From Ruminococcaceae bacterium UBA3215 (lineage in GTDB: Bacteria; Bacillota; Clostridia; Oscillospirales; Ruminococcaceae), in the NCBI GenBank assembly GCA_002363155.1, contig DEWH01000013.1, positions 85,365 through 149,364 of the forward strand: DNA of 64,000 nucleotides, in the 5' to 3' direction. Positions 19,007 to 27,004 of the stretch are shown here, piece by piece. The notes beneath the pieces were generated by a model. The model made no database searches. It saw nothing but the letters and a program-made list of their open reading frames with translations, and was not told where the DNA came from. A program made the translations under genes and the position numbers. The first letter of the stretch is position 1. Every line of letters begins with the position of its first letter.

Positions 19007-20911
19007 TTACACATTAATGCTATTAAAAAGCACATCTATTTCCGGATCATTCGGGTTAATTTCCCTATAATCCTCAAGCGTCTTCCTTGCCGCTACAATG
19101 TTTCCCGCAGCGATATACGCCCGTATATTTTTCTTTACTGCCTCGGCGAGCTGCTCAAATTCGGACTTCGCATTCGCTTTCTTGTACCGCTCATTCAGCG
19201 CGGATTTAACGGCAAACAGCTTTCCGATAAGCTGCTTTTTTTCTTTCTCGGGCTTGTCCTCGTTTTCCATAAGACGCACACTGATGCAGTAATCGTAGAA
19301 TTTCACGGCTGCCGGAACCGCCTTATTATCGGAGATAAGATCGGCACTGTAATTCTCCGCAGCCTCATAAAAGCCCTCGATATTCTTACAGCAGACAAAT
19401 GCTGTCTGTTTAGGGTCAAATCCGGAGCTCAGGACTGCCGCCGAGATATCATATCCCGCTCTGAACATGATATACAACAGGTCAGCATCTTCCGCGACAC
19501 CATACTGCTCAATAAATTCGTCAATAGCAGCCGAGCACTCTTCGCCGGCATAATATTTCTTATATACAGCTATTTTCTTTGCTGTCTTACTGTCACTTTT
19601 AGAAATATTTTCAAGAGCTGCAATAATCAGCTCTTTATTATCGGCTTTTCCCGAACGGTCAAACAGTTCGTCCAGCATTATCTTCCTGCCCCGACTGTCC
19701 AGCCTTTTGTAATAGCTGCCGATATTCTTATAATTAAAATGCTCCGCGACCGTAAGCTCGTATTGAACTAACTCATATACCTTCTGCGGCTCAAACGAAT
19801 ATTTATACAGCGGGTATGTGCCGAGCCAGCTATCGGCGGTATTGAATTTCCCGGACTTTATGCAGCTATCTATAAAATTGTTAAAAAGCGGCAATATACT
19901 TATCTCACTGCGCATATATGATGATGTTAGATAACTGTCATAAGTTGCAATCTTTCCGTTTTCGATATCTTTGTATGTAGAAAAAAACTTTTTAAAAGCT
20001 TCTACCGCTTCCGGGTAGCTTTCAAGTTCATACAAGCACATTGCTTTTATACCATAGATTTCACCGTCTGTAGTAAGTGGGTATGGTCTGATGATCTTAT
20101 TCATTCCGAAATATTCATCGCAAGCAATTATGGCTTTTTCATACTGCTTATCTGTCTGATAATAAGCTGCCTTATGAAAGTAAAGCGACGCAAGCACAAT
20201 GCTATTCATCTTTCTGCTCAGTTCTATGCCGCCATTAAGATAAAACATCGCCTTCTCATAATCCTTTATGCCAATGAACGCTTCATAAAGCTGAACATAA
20301 AGATTCGGAGTGGTATCTTTTTCAGTCTCATACCTTTTCAGAAGCAATTCGGAGTTTCGCTTGAATTTGTTGTATTTCTGCTCCTCGGATTCGTAATAGT
20401 AACCGTAATGATCGGCGATATCCTGTATATTTTTATATGGCGGCTGAAATGTATTCAGCGACTCATGCACTGGATTTTCATAACGTGTATGCGGGTGCAG
20501 TTTCACCATTCTTGGCGCAAGCAAATCACTGTAGCTGTCACCATTCTCTGTCTTGATGAGATTGCGTGAAATGTATGTTGCCGCGTTGTATTTCCTGTAC
20601 TCACCGGAATTGAAGAACTCAATAATATGGTCGCATGAGCGAAAAATATCATCGGCATCAAGCATCATGAACCACTCGCCCTGCGCCTTTTCGAGCCCGA
20701 AATTCCGTGCTGCCGCAAAGTCATTTATCCAATCGAAATGCAGCACCTTGTCCGTGTATTTACGTGCTATTTCGACCGTTTTATCGACCGAGCCGGTGTC
20801 GGTTATTATCAGCTCGCTGTCAACATTGTCGAGTATCGGCTTTATCGCGGAAAGGCATTTCTCGAGCCACTTCTCCTCGTTTTTGACTATCATTCCGATC
20901 GTAAGTTTCAT
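19007..20911 (-). CDS. GT2-TPR glycosyltransferase, probable flagellin glycosyltransferase (paralogue 1)
   Basis: First gene of the modification operon, 634 residues. The GT2 domain has LTIGMIVKNEEKWLEKCLSA, ITDTGSVDKTVEIAR and the LDADDIF metal site near residue 93. TPR-like helices fill the rest. It is a tandem duplicate of the next gene and shares with it a near-identical C-terminus (KKQLIGKLFAVKSALNERY). Position directly downstream of flagellin on the same strand points to flagellin as acceptor. Transcription starts from a promoter 42 bp upstream of the ATG, separated from flagellin by a strong terminator. Confidence 0.9.
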   Translation of the reverse strand: MKLTIGMIVKNEEKWLEKCLSAIKPILDNVDSELIITDTGSVDKTVEIARKYTDKVLHFDWINDFAAARNFGLEKAQGEWFMMLDADDIFRSCDHIIEFFNSGEYRKYNAATYISRNLIKTENGDSYSDLLAPRMVKLHPHTRYENPVHESLNTFQPPYKNIQDIADHYGYYYESEEQKYNKFKRNSELLLKRYETEKDTTPNLYVQLYEAFIGIKDYEKAMFYLNGGIELSRKMNSIVLASLYFHKAAYYQTDKQYEKAIIACDEYFGMNKIIRPYPLTTDGEIYGIKAMCLYELESYPEAVEAFKKFFSTYKDIENGKIATYDSYLTSSYMRSEISILPLFNNFIDSCIKSGKFNTADSWLGTYPLYKYSFEPQKVYELVQYELTVAEHFNYKNIGSYYKRLDSRGRKIMLDELFDRSGKADNKELIIAALENISKSDSKTAKKIAVYKKYYAGEECSAAIDEFIEQYGVAEDADLLYIMFRAGYDISAAVLSSGFDPKQTAFVCCKNIEGFYEAAENYSADLISDNKAVPAAVKFYDYCISVRLMENEDKPEKEKKQLIGKLFAVKSALNERYKKANAKSEFEQLAEAVKKNIRAYIAAGNIVAARKTLEDYREINPNDPEIDVLFNSINV

Positions 20912-20952
20912 ATTATCACCGCCGATACAACTATGTATACTTATCCTATGAT

Positions 20953-20981
20953 ATTATATCACAAAACCATGCATTTGTAAA
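20953..20981 (-). promoter_or_regulatory. Sigma-A promoter of the flagellin-modification operon
   Basis: On the minus strand TTTACA (20981-20976) and TATAAT (20958-20953) are separated by exactly 17 bases, about 40 bp before the first GT2-TPR gene. No other comparably good promoter was found within the eleven-gene cluster. Confidence 0.8.
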
Positions 20982-21001
20982 GCCTTTTTGTGAAAAAACG
21001 A

Positions 21002-21034
21002 CAAAAAACACCTCCCGGTTTAACCCGGGAGGTG
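21002..21034 (-). terminator. Terminator of the flagellin gene
   Basis: A perfect ten-base GC-rich stem (21009-21018 with 21025-21034) is followed on the minus strand by six T residues and further T-rich sequence. It isolates flagellin from the modification operon. Confidence 0.92.
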
Positions 21035-21112
21035 CCAATTGTGGTTTAGTTAGTTGCGTAATGCAATGAAACTAAGCAATTTTCTCAAGCTGCTTTACCA
21101 ATTCTGTTCAAA

Positions 21113-22729
21113 TTAGCCGAGGAGCTGGAGAACGCCCTGAGGCTGCTGATTAGCCTGTGCGAGCATGGACTGCGAAGCCTGCTGGAGAATGTTGGACTTC
21201 GTGTACTTGATCATTTCAGATGCCATATCGGTATCTCTGATCTGAGACTCAGAAGCTGTCATGTTCTCATTAGCAGTGTTCAGCGAGTTAACAGTGTGTT
21301 CAAGTCTGTTCTGAACCGCACCGAGCTTAGCTCTCTGTGTAGAAACGGACTTGATAGCGTCATCTATCTTATTGATAGCTGTGTTAGCATCATCCTGCTT
21401 AGCAACGGATACATTGCTGATTCCGAGAGCACTGGAGCTCATATTAGCTACGCTTACGGTAAGTCTCTGATCCTCTACGCCGTTAGCGCCAATCTGGAAT
21501 GTAAGACCTTCGCCACCGCCTACAAATGCTTCTTTACCTACACCAGCACCAGCTGTACCGCCATTCATATCAATTGCAGAAGCTAACTTGGTTGATGTGT
21601 TCGCGAGGAATTTAACATCACCATCAGGAGCGTTGGTATCTGTAAGTGTAACATCGTAATCATAACCAGCCTTAGCCATTAATCTTTCGATATCACCGTC
21701 AGAATACTCTGTTCCTGTAGCAAGGTGAATGGTGAACTCGCCGTCCTTAGAATAATCGTCAGTATCAGCCTTTGTTGTCTCAACATATTCCTTGCCTGCA
21801 GCAACATCAGTTGAAATCTGAATTTTACGCTTGTCAACACCATAGCTGTTCGATGTGAATTCGATCTTATCTGCGTACTTTTCTGTACCATTGGTATTCG
21901 TGAATGCTGTTAACGAGGAAGAATTTGTAGCTCTAACACCAGCGGCTGTAGCAGTCGAAGCGCCTTGAGCAGCAGCTGCCTTAGTTGTTCCGCCGGCAAG
22001 AGTAATCTTTACATTAGCAGGCTGATTTGCTATCTGCTTATCATAGTTAGCGCCCTTTACGAGTTCATCGATTTCGCTCTGAGAATAACTCTGACCTGCA
22101 ACAAGGTTTATTTTGAGTGCTGTGCCACTTGTCCAGTTAGCATTTTCGCCGCCCTTGCCAGAAGCACCGGTTGTAAACTCAACTGTTACGCCCTTAACAT
22201 CAGATGTAATTGTTGAACCCTTGTTAAGAACCTTATTCGTATCGTCGCTGATGGCTTCGCCAAATCTTGCGCCGTATACACCTGTGTTACCTGCGCCACC
22301 GTCGAGAGAACCGTCGAGAAGCTTCATCTCGTTGTACTCTGTGGACTGAGCGATTCTGTCTACCTCGGACTTGAGAGCGTCAACTTCGTACTGGATCTGC
22401 TCACGGTCTTCGTCAGTGTAAGTGCCGTTTGCCGACTGAACTGCCAGCTCACGCATTCTCTGCATGATATCTTCTGTTTCCTGAAGTCCGCCTTCAGCTG
22501 TCTGGATAAGAGAGATAGCGTCGTTAGCGTTGGATGTAGCCTGAGTAAGACCACGGATCTGAGAACGCATTTTCTCGGAGATTGCGAGACCAGCAGCGTT
22601 ATCAGCTGCACGGTTGATGTTGTAACCTGTCGAGAGCTTTTCGGTCTGCTTCTTGAGGCCGGACACGTTCTTTGTCATTGCGTTGTTAGCGTTCATTGCG
22701 CTTACATTGTGCTGTACTACCATTCCCAT
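21113..22729 (-). CDS. fliC: Flagellin
   Basis: The 538-residue filament protein has the conserved N-terminal D0/D1 region (VVQHNVSAMNANNAM, EKLSTGYNINRAADNAAGL) and C-terminal region (MASEMIKYTKSNILQQASQS, ANQQPQGVLQLLG). GGAGG lies seven bases before the ATG. The hypervariable middle (about residues 150-440) is rich in Thr, Ser and Ala, offering many O-glycosylation sites, and contains an internal duplication: KINLVAGQSYSQSEIDELV resembles TIHLATGTEYSDGDIERLM. It is expressed from a sigma-28 promoter about 200 bp upstream and ends at its own terminator. It is the only flagellar structural gene in the window. Confidence 0.97.
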   Translation of the reverse strand: MGMVVQHNVSAMNANNAMTKNVSGLKKQTEKLSTGYNINRAADNAAGLAISEKMRSQIRGLTQATSNANDAISLIQTAEGGLQETEDIMQRMRELAVQSANGTYTDEDREQIQYEVDALKSEVDRIAQSTEYNEMKLLDGSLDGGAGNTGVYGARFGEAISDDTNKVLNKGSTITSDVKGVTVEFTTGASGKGGENANWTSGTALKINLVAGQSYSQSEIDELVKGANYDKQIANQPANVKITLAGGTTKAAAAQGASTATAAGVRATNSSSLTAFTNTNGTEKYADKIEFTSNSYGVDKRKIQISTDVAAGKEYVETTKADTDDYSKDGEFTIHLATGTEYSDGDIERLMAKAGYDYDVTLTDTNAPDGDVKFLANTSTKLASAIDMNGGTAGAGVGKEAFVGGGEGLTFQIGANGVEDQRLTVSVANMSSSALGISNVSVAKQDDANTAINKIDDAIKSVSTQRAKLGAVQNRLEHTVNSLNTANENMTASESQIRDTDMASEMIKYTKSNILQQASQSMLAQANQQPQGVLQLLG

Positions 22730-22781
22730 AATTGTTCCTCCTTGATTTCCGAACCTCGTCCCTGGGTGGAGCGGGGCTCTT

Positions 22782-22806
22782 ACCGGTCATTTCCTTTACG
22801 ACCGGT
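22782..22806 (-). promoter_or_regulatory. Hairpin in flagellin leader with GGA in its loop, possible CsrA site
   Basis: A seven-base perfect stem (ACCGGTC/GACCGGT) with an eleven-base loop displays AAGGAAA on the minus strand. GGA in a hairpin loop, together with the GGAGGA of the ribosome binding site, is the arrangement by which CsrA represses hag in Bacillus. No csrA or fliW gene is in the window, so this is inference. Confidence 0.4.
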
Positions 22807-22926
22807 CCTGTTGTTTTGAGCCGTGCCCTCTTGGCATCGGCTTTAATAATGTTCTGTGATTTGTGTTTTGGTGTTACGGCCAAATTCCACCGCTGCAGTC
22901 AGCTTCACTTGAACCTTACAAATGTC

Positions 22927-22953
22927 TTATCGGCAGGAAACGAAAAAACTTTA
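22927..22953 (-). promoter_or_regulatory. Sigma-28 (FliA/SigD) promoter of flagellin
   Basis: The minus strand reads TAAAGTTT, eleven bases, GCCGATAA, identical in both boxes and spacing to the sigma-28 consensus. Transcription should begin near 22920, giving a leader of about 190 nt before the flagellin ATG. Confidence 0.95.
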
Positions 22954-23079
22954 GCGTTTTTTTGAAAATTTTTGGCAAAAAGCTGATATTTGTTAAAAAT
23001 GCACTTGCAGTTAGGTTACAGATTGTGCATAATAACGGATATTGGCCGATTTTTTGGTGATTATCCCGTGTTTTGTATA

Positions 23080-23235
23080 TCATTTCTTCTTCCCAATCTC
23101 CTGCAGCTTCTCAATTTTCTGCACCAACCGGTTGCAAACGACCGTATCAATCTGTCCTTCTCTGTACAATTTCTTTGCCATAGCAGTCATAAAAGCCTTA
23201 CCGATCATTTTTTCCTGTTCGGCGTTCAGTGTCAT
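23080..23235 (-). CDS. Conserved 51-residue small protein (copy 2)
   Basis: A short minus-strand frame with GGAGAG before the ATG encodes a paralogue of the protein at 1882-2043; the core GKAFMTAMAKKLYREGQID and NRLVQKIEKL is shared. Conservation of the start, length and charged helical pattern between copies on opposite sides of the flagellin island makes both likely real genes. It lies 127 bp upstream of the flagellin promoter and on the same strand. Function unknown. Confidence 0.75.
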   Translation of the reverse strand: MTLNAEQEKMIGKAFMTAMAKKLYREGQIDTVVCNRLVQKIEKLQEIGKKK

Positions 23236-23732
23236 AACATCACTCTCCTTTATATAGTATTGTTTGTTTTGGAAGCTATAATCATGTCTTTCAGATTTTT
23301 GACCCCACCTTGAATGGCTCTACGGTGGGATTTGTTTGTTTTTACACCAGACTTTGACCCCTGATTTTCAGCTGATGCGGTATTTTGACCCCTTTTTCAT
23401 TTTTATACAAACTGCTCAACGGCGGGCTTTGCCCGACGAAGTGGATGAGCGTGGCGCCGAAAAGGCGACCGCTCTTTTTCCTGCATCATTTTCATACCTC
23501 CGAATTTGTCTCTTTTTTTACCGCTCTGTGCATAATGCCGAAGCAATATTTTGACCGGAACTCAGTCCTGCTTTGGAGCTGAGTTTGTACTCCGGACTTT
23601 ATTCGCTCACACAGGCTCAGAAGCGCTCAAATTTGTTCGGAACTACTCTCGGTGGTATCACTACTCCACCTGCCATGTAAATCGGCTGAAACCGCCCGAA
23701 ATTGCTGTTACATATTTTTCTACCGTCACAGG
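23236..23732. other. Gene-free region with repeated TTTTGACCCC motifs
   Basis: No convincing gene. The decamer TTTTGACCCC or a one-base variant occurs at 23297-23306, 23352-23361 and 23383-23392, with a partial copy near 23549. Repeated motifs of this kind are found at the ends of IS21-family insertion sequences, so this may be the remains of such an end. No IstA or IstB frame remains. Confidence 0.35.
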
Positions 23733-24122
23733 TCATGTTACGCTCTGTGAAAGAGTTTCCGGGCTTTCGATGACAGAAGAGACGGAAGAAACAGGCATAC
23801 CATTTCTTCCGTCACTACCGTCACAGATCTTTTCTATATATCCAATTTCAATATATCTTTTCCCACTGCTGCGATAGGACGCGACCGATACATCTTGCTC
23901 CGTGAGCAGGTTCGCGTACTCCATAAGCGAACGGGTTATTCTGTTTGCGTAGAGCGTGTCACCGAACAAAGGAGAAAGCAATTCGATCAGCTCTGTGGCG
24001 CTGCCTTTGAAATATTTTTTCTCTTTCATGAATTTTGTAACTCGGTCAACAAAGATGATGCTTTCGTCGTGCTGCGTTTCAACAGGCTCGGTTCGTTTCC
24101 AGCGATGATCGTTCTTATCGAA
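23733..24122 (-). pseudogene. C-terminal relic of a mobile-element primase/helicase-type protein
   Basis: The minus frame here resembles the C-terminal tail of phage or plasmid replication proteins: FVDRVTKFMKEKKYFKGSAT, ELIELLSPLFG, NRITRSLMEYANLL and SSGKRYIEIGYIE. The body of the protein is missing. The similarity stops at about 24122, exactly where a plus-strand ATPase fragment begins, so a deletion or recombination joined two unrelated genes. Confidence 0.5.
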
Positions 24123-25190
24123 AGACGATCTCTTATAATATTTGATGAGGTGCAGAAATGTCCGCTCGCAAGACAAGCGATAAAGCATCTCGTAAAAGAC
24201 GGTCGGTACGATTACATCGAGACCGGCTCCCTCATTTCTATCAGAAAGAATGTTAAGGATATTGTTATCCCAAGCGAAGAGCGAAAGATAAATATGTACC
24301 CTATGGATTATGAGGAGTTTTTGTGGGCTGTCGGTGATAATACGAGTTATAAGCTGATTGGACAGTTCTACAATACCGGCAAGCCTCTCGGTCAGCAGAC
24401 CAACCGCAAAATGCTTCGGGATTTTAGGCTGTATATGCTTGTAGGCGGAATGCCGCAGGCTGTCGATGAGTATATTAATACCAATAATTTTCGGAAGGTC
24501 GATGCTGTAAAGCGAGATATCCTGAATCTGTACGAAGAAGATTTTATGAAGATAGATCCTATAGGTCGTGCATCAATGCTTTTTGATGCGATACCTGCCC
24601 AACTCAATAAGAACGCGTCGAGATTTCATGTATCAAGCGTGATCGAAACAGTCCGTGCAGATGATGTGCTGCAGCTCATAGCCGAGATGAAAGACTCGAA
24701 GACCGTACTCGTATCATATCATGCCAACGACCCTAATGCCGGAATGTCATCAAACAAAGACCTTTCCAAGTTCAAAATGTTTGTCTGCGATACTGGTTTG
24801 TTTACTACACTGATGTTCAAGGACAAGGATTTCACTGAGAACGAAATATATGAAAAACTTCTGGCAGATAATCTTTCGGCAAATCTCGGTTATCTGTATG
24901 AGAATGCAGTGGCGCAGATGCTTACTGCAAACGGGAATGAGCTGTTTTATCACACATTTATGAACAAGACCTCTCGTCATAATTACGAGGTAGATTTTCT
25001 TGTTGTCCGCAAGAATAAGATATGCCCGCTTGAAATAAAATCTTCGGGTTACAAAAAGCACATATCTATGGATTTGTTCTGCGAGAAGTATTCAAGTAGG
25101 ATCCTAAATAAGTATCTGATTTATACCAAGGATTATGCAAAGGATAAAGATGTTTTCTGTCTGCCGGTGTATATGACACCGTTTATATGA
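24123..25190 (+). pseudogene. AAA ATPase/DUF4143-family protein lacking its P-loop
   Basis: From about 24123 the plus frame matches DUF4143-type AAA+ proteins starting in the middle of the ATPase domain: LIIFDEVQKCPLA is the Walker B region, followed by YIETGSLISI, MYPMDYEEFLWAV, VGGMPQAVDEYI and a C-terminal nuclease-like end (NYEVDFLV, CPLEIKSSG). The N-terminal 70-80 residues with Walker A are absent. The open frame continues upstream to 23895 only by chance, antisense to the primase relic. About 355 of roughly 430 expected residues remain. These proteins are common orphan ATPases of gut anaerobes. Confidence 0.75.
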
Positions 25191-25213
25191 TTTGCGTGGA
25201 ATCATATAATTAA

Positions 25214-25429
25214 AACTATCTATATGACACAGTCGAAAAACTGGTATTATATTCAAAGTGGGGTGTCAGGGAATACTGGATAGTCGATCCTATGAGCGAA
25301 AAAGTGTTGGTTTACCCGTTCTCCGAAAAGAAAATCACGGTAATGTTCACCTTTGACGATGAAATAGAAGCAGGTATTTATAAGGATAACGCCCCGCCGC
25401 TCTCAATAAAGATCAGAGATATTCTGTAA
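25214..25429 (+). pseudogene. C-terminal fragment of a Uma2-family (DUF820) protein
   Basis: The frame reads VEKLVLYSKWGVREYWIVDP and ends in IKIRDIL, the usual C-terminal third of Uma2-type putative endonucleases. A stop codon lies just upstream in frame, there is no start codon, and the PD-(D/E)XK N-terminal part is missing. Confidence 0.7.
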
Positions 25430-25434
25430 GCAGG

Positions 25435-25460
25435 CTCACCCAGAATTTCGGGTGAGTTTT
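25435..25460 (+). terminator. Terminator after the Uma2 fragment
   Basis: A seven-base stem (CTCACCC/GGGTGAG) is followed by five T residues. It precedes the next promoter by about 40 bp. Confidence 0.75.
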
Positions 25461-25497
25461 TCTTTCACTTTTTGCCAACGTAACTTCCTGTTCTCTC

Positions 25498-25526
25498 TTG
25501 ACAATCTCTGCCCGGTATGGTATAAT
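25498..25526 (+). promoter_or_regulatory. Consensus sigma-A promoter of the AlbA-like/recombinase operon
   Basis: TTGACA (25498-25503) and TATAAT (25521-25526) are both perfect and separated by 17 bases, 60 bp before the next start codon. A promoter this strong suggests high or repressor-controlled expression. Confidence 0.92.
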
Positions 25527-25585
25527 AAGCGCAGGAAATCATACATGATGTTTTCTTGCTTCTGTTTTTGTGCGGAGGAAAGTAT

Positions 25586-26992
25586 ATGGAAATTAACAAC
25601 ATATTTGTCGGAGAATCAGATCAGATAGAGTACAAACGCGAACGCCCCGCCGACTCCAAAAAATATCTTAAAACTGTCGTAGCTTTCGCAAACTGTAAAG
25701 GCGGAAGACTTCTTATCGGTATCGAAGACTCACCGTTGCGTGCTGTCGGAGTACCGAATGATAAGCTGTTCAGAGAGAAGGATGCTATTGCCAACGCAAT
25801 AGCGGACGGCTGTCAGCCCATGATCATTCCCGATATTTCTGTCATAACAGTTGAAGGAAAATCTGTTATAACAGTAGATATCCGACCCGGAATGCAACGC
25901 CCTTATTATCTTAAATCGGAAGGCCTTGAAAACGGGGTATATATAAGGGTAGGTGGAACGACCCGCCGCGCGGATCAGTACCAGATACAGGAAATGCTTT
26001 GTGAAAGCACCCACCGTAGCTATGACAAATCTCCTTGTGCGGGATTGGATATAACGGAACAGGACATCACATCTTTTTGCGAGCACTTATCCGATATAGC
26101 AGCTGAAAACGGTCAGAAAAGAAAAGTATCGGTCAATCAACTTATTTCATGGGGTGTATTGATCGAAGAAAACCACAGGCAGCTTCCTTCCAAAGCCTTC
26201 GCACTTCTGAACGGCAACGATATTTTACCTACCAGAATACAATGCGGAATATTTAAAGGAACTACTCGCGCTGTATTTGTAGATCGCCGCGAATTTAAAG
26301 GTTCTATCATAGAGCAGGTTAATGAAGTCTATAAATATGTACTTTCAAAAATCAATCTAGGCGCGAATATAAAGGGATTGGCACGTCATGATGTTTTTGA
26401 GCTACCGGAAGAGGCAATAAGAGAGGCTCTGGTAAATGCTGTAGTACACAGAAATTACATTGACAATTCCGCGATTCAGGTCGCTCTATATGATGATCGG
26501 CTTGAAATAACGTCGCCGGGCGGGCTTATACGCGGTCTGACGGTCGAACGGATCAAGCAAGGCGCTTCAAAGACCAGAAACGAAGCGTTGGCAGAGGTGT
26601 TTTCCTATCTGAACATGATAGAGCAATGGGGAAGCGGCATACCGCGAATGATCGAACTGCTTACCAATAACGGATTAAAACCTCCGGAATTTCAGGACAC
26701 CGAGGATTCGTTCAGAGTAATATTTTACAGACAGAATGGTATCAATGATACTGTTTCTGACACCAATGACACCATTGATGAGACCAATCTTCCAAAATCT
26801 CTTTCAAGAGCAGAACTTGATGTCATTATTTTGAATATACTCAAAAACAATCCTCGGATAACCCAGTCACAGGTCGCTGACAAGCTAAGCATATCGCTGG
26901 CAACAACAAAGCGAAAGCTGTTACGCCTGCAGGAGGAAGGAAAGTTGACCCGCATCGGCAACAATCGGACTGGATACTGGAAAGTAAACTGA
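25586..26992 (+). CDS. AlbA_2/RecG-like ATP-binding putative transcriptional regulator
   Basis: The ATG at 25586 follows GGAGGAAA; an ATG 30 bp earlier has no such site. The 468-residue protein has an N-terminal AlbA_2 (divergent AAA-4) domain (ESDQIEYKRERP, VVAFANCKGGRLLIGIED), a central GHKL-type ATP-binding region (REALVNAVVHRNYID, ITSPGGL, IEQWGSGIPRM) and a C-terminal winged helix near residues 415-468 (SQVADKLSISLATTKRKLLR). Proteins with this layout are annotated as RecG-like helicases but lack helicase motifs and more likely regulate transcription. It is 12 bp upstream of the recombinase and shares its promoter. Confidence 0.85.
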   Translation: MEINNIFVGESDQIEYKRERPADSKKYLKTVVAFANCKGGRLLIGIEDSPLRAVGVPNDKLFREKDAIANAIADGCQPMIIPDISVITVEGKSVITVDIRPGMQRPYYLKSEGLENGVYIRVGGTTRRADQYQIQEMLCESTHRSYDKSPCAGLDITEQDITSFCEHLSDIAAENGQKRKVSVNQLISWGVLIEENHRQLPSKAFALLNGNDILPTRIQCGIFKGTTRAVFVDRREFKGSIIEQVNEVYKYVLSKINLGANIKGLARHDVFELPEEAIREALVNAVVHRNYIDNSAIQVALYDDRLEITSPGGLIRGLTVERIKQGASKTRNEALAEVFSYLNMIEQWGSGIPRMIELLTNNGLKPPEFQDTEDSFRVIFYRQNGINDTVSDTNDTIDETNLPKSLSRAELDVIILNILKNNPRITQSQVADKLSISLATTKRKLLRLQEEGKLTRIGNNRTGYWKVN

Positions 26993-27004
26993 AAGGGAGA
27001 ACAA

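Noticed and set aside
22686..22883. 65-codon open frame over the flagellin leader
   Set aside because: It overlaps the flagellin start, lacks a ribosome binding site and crosses the leader hairpin.
23895..24122. N-terminal part of the 431-codon ATPase frame
   Set aside because: This part has no similarity to the family and is antisense to the primase-like relic.
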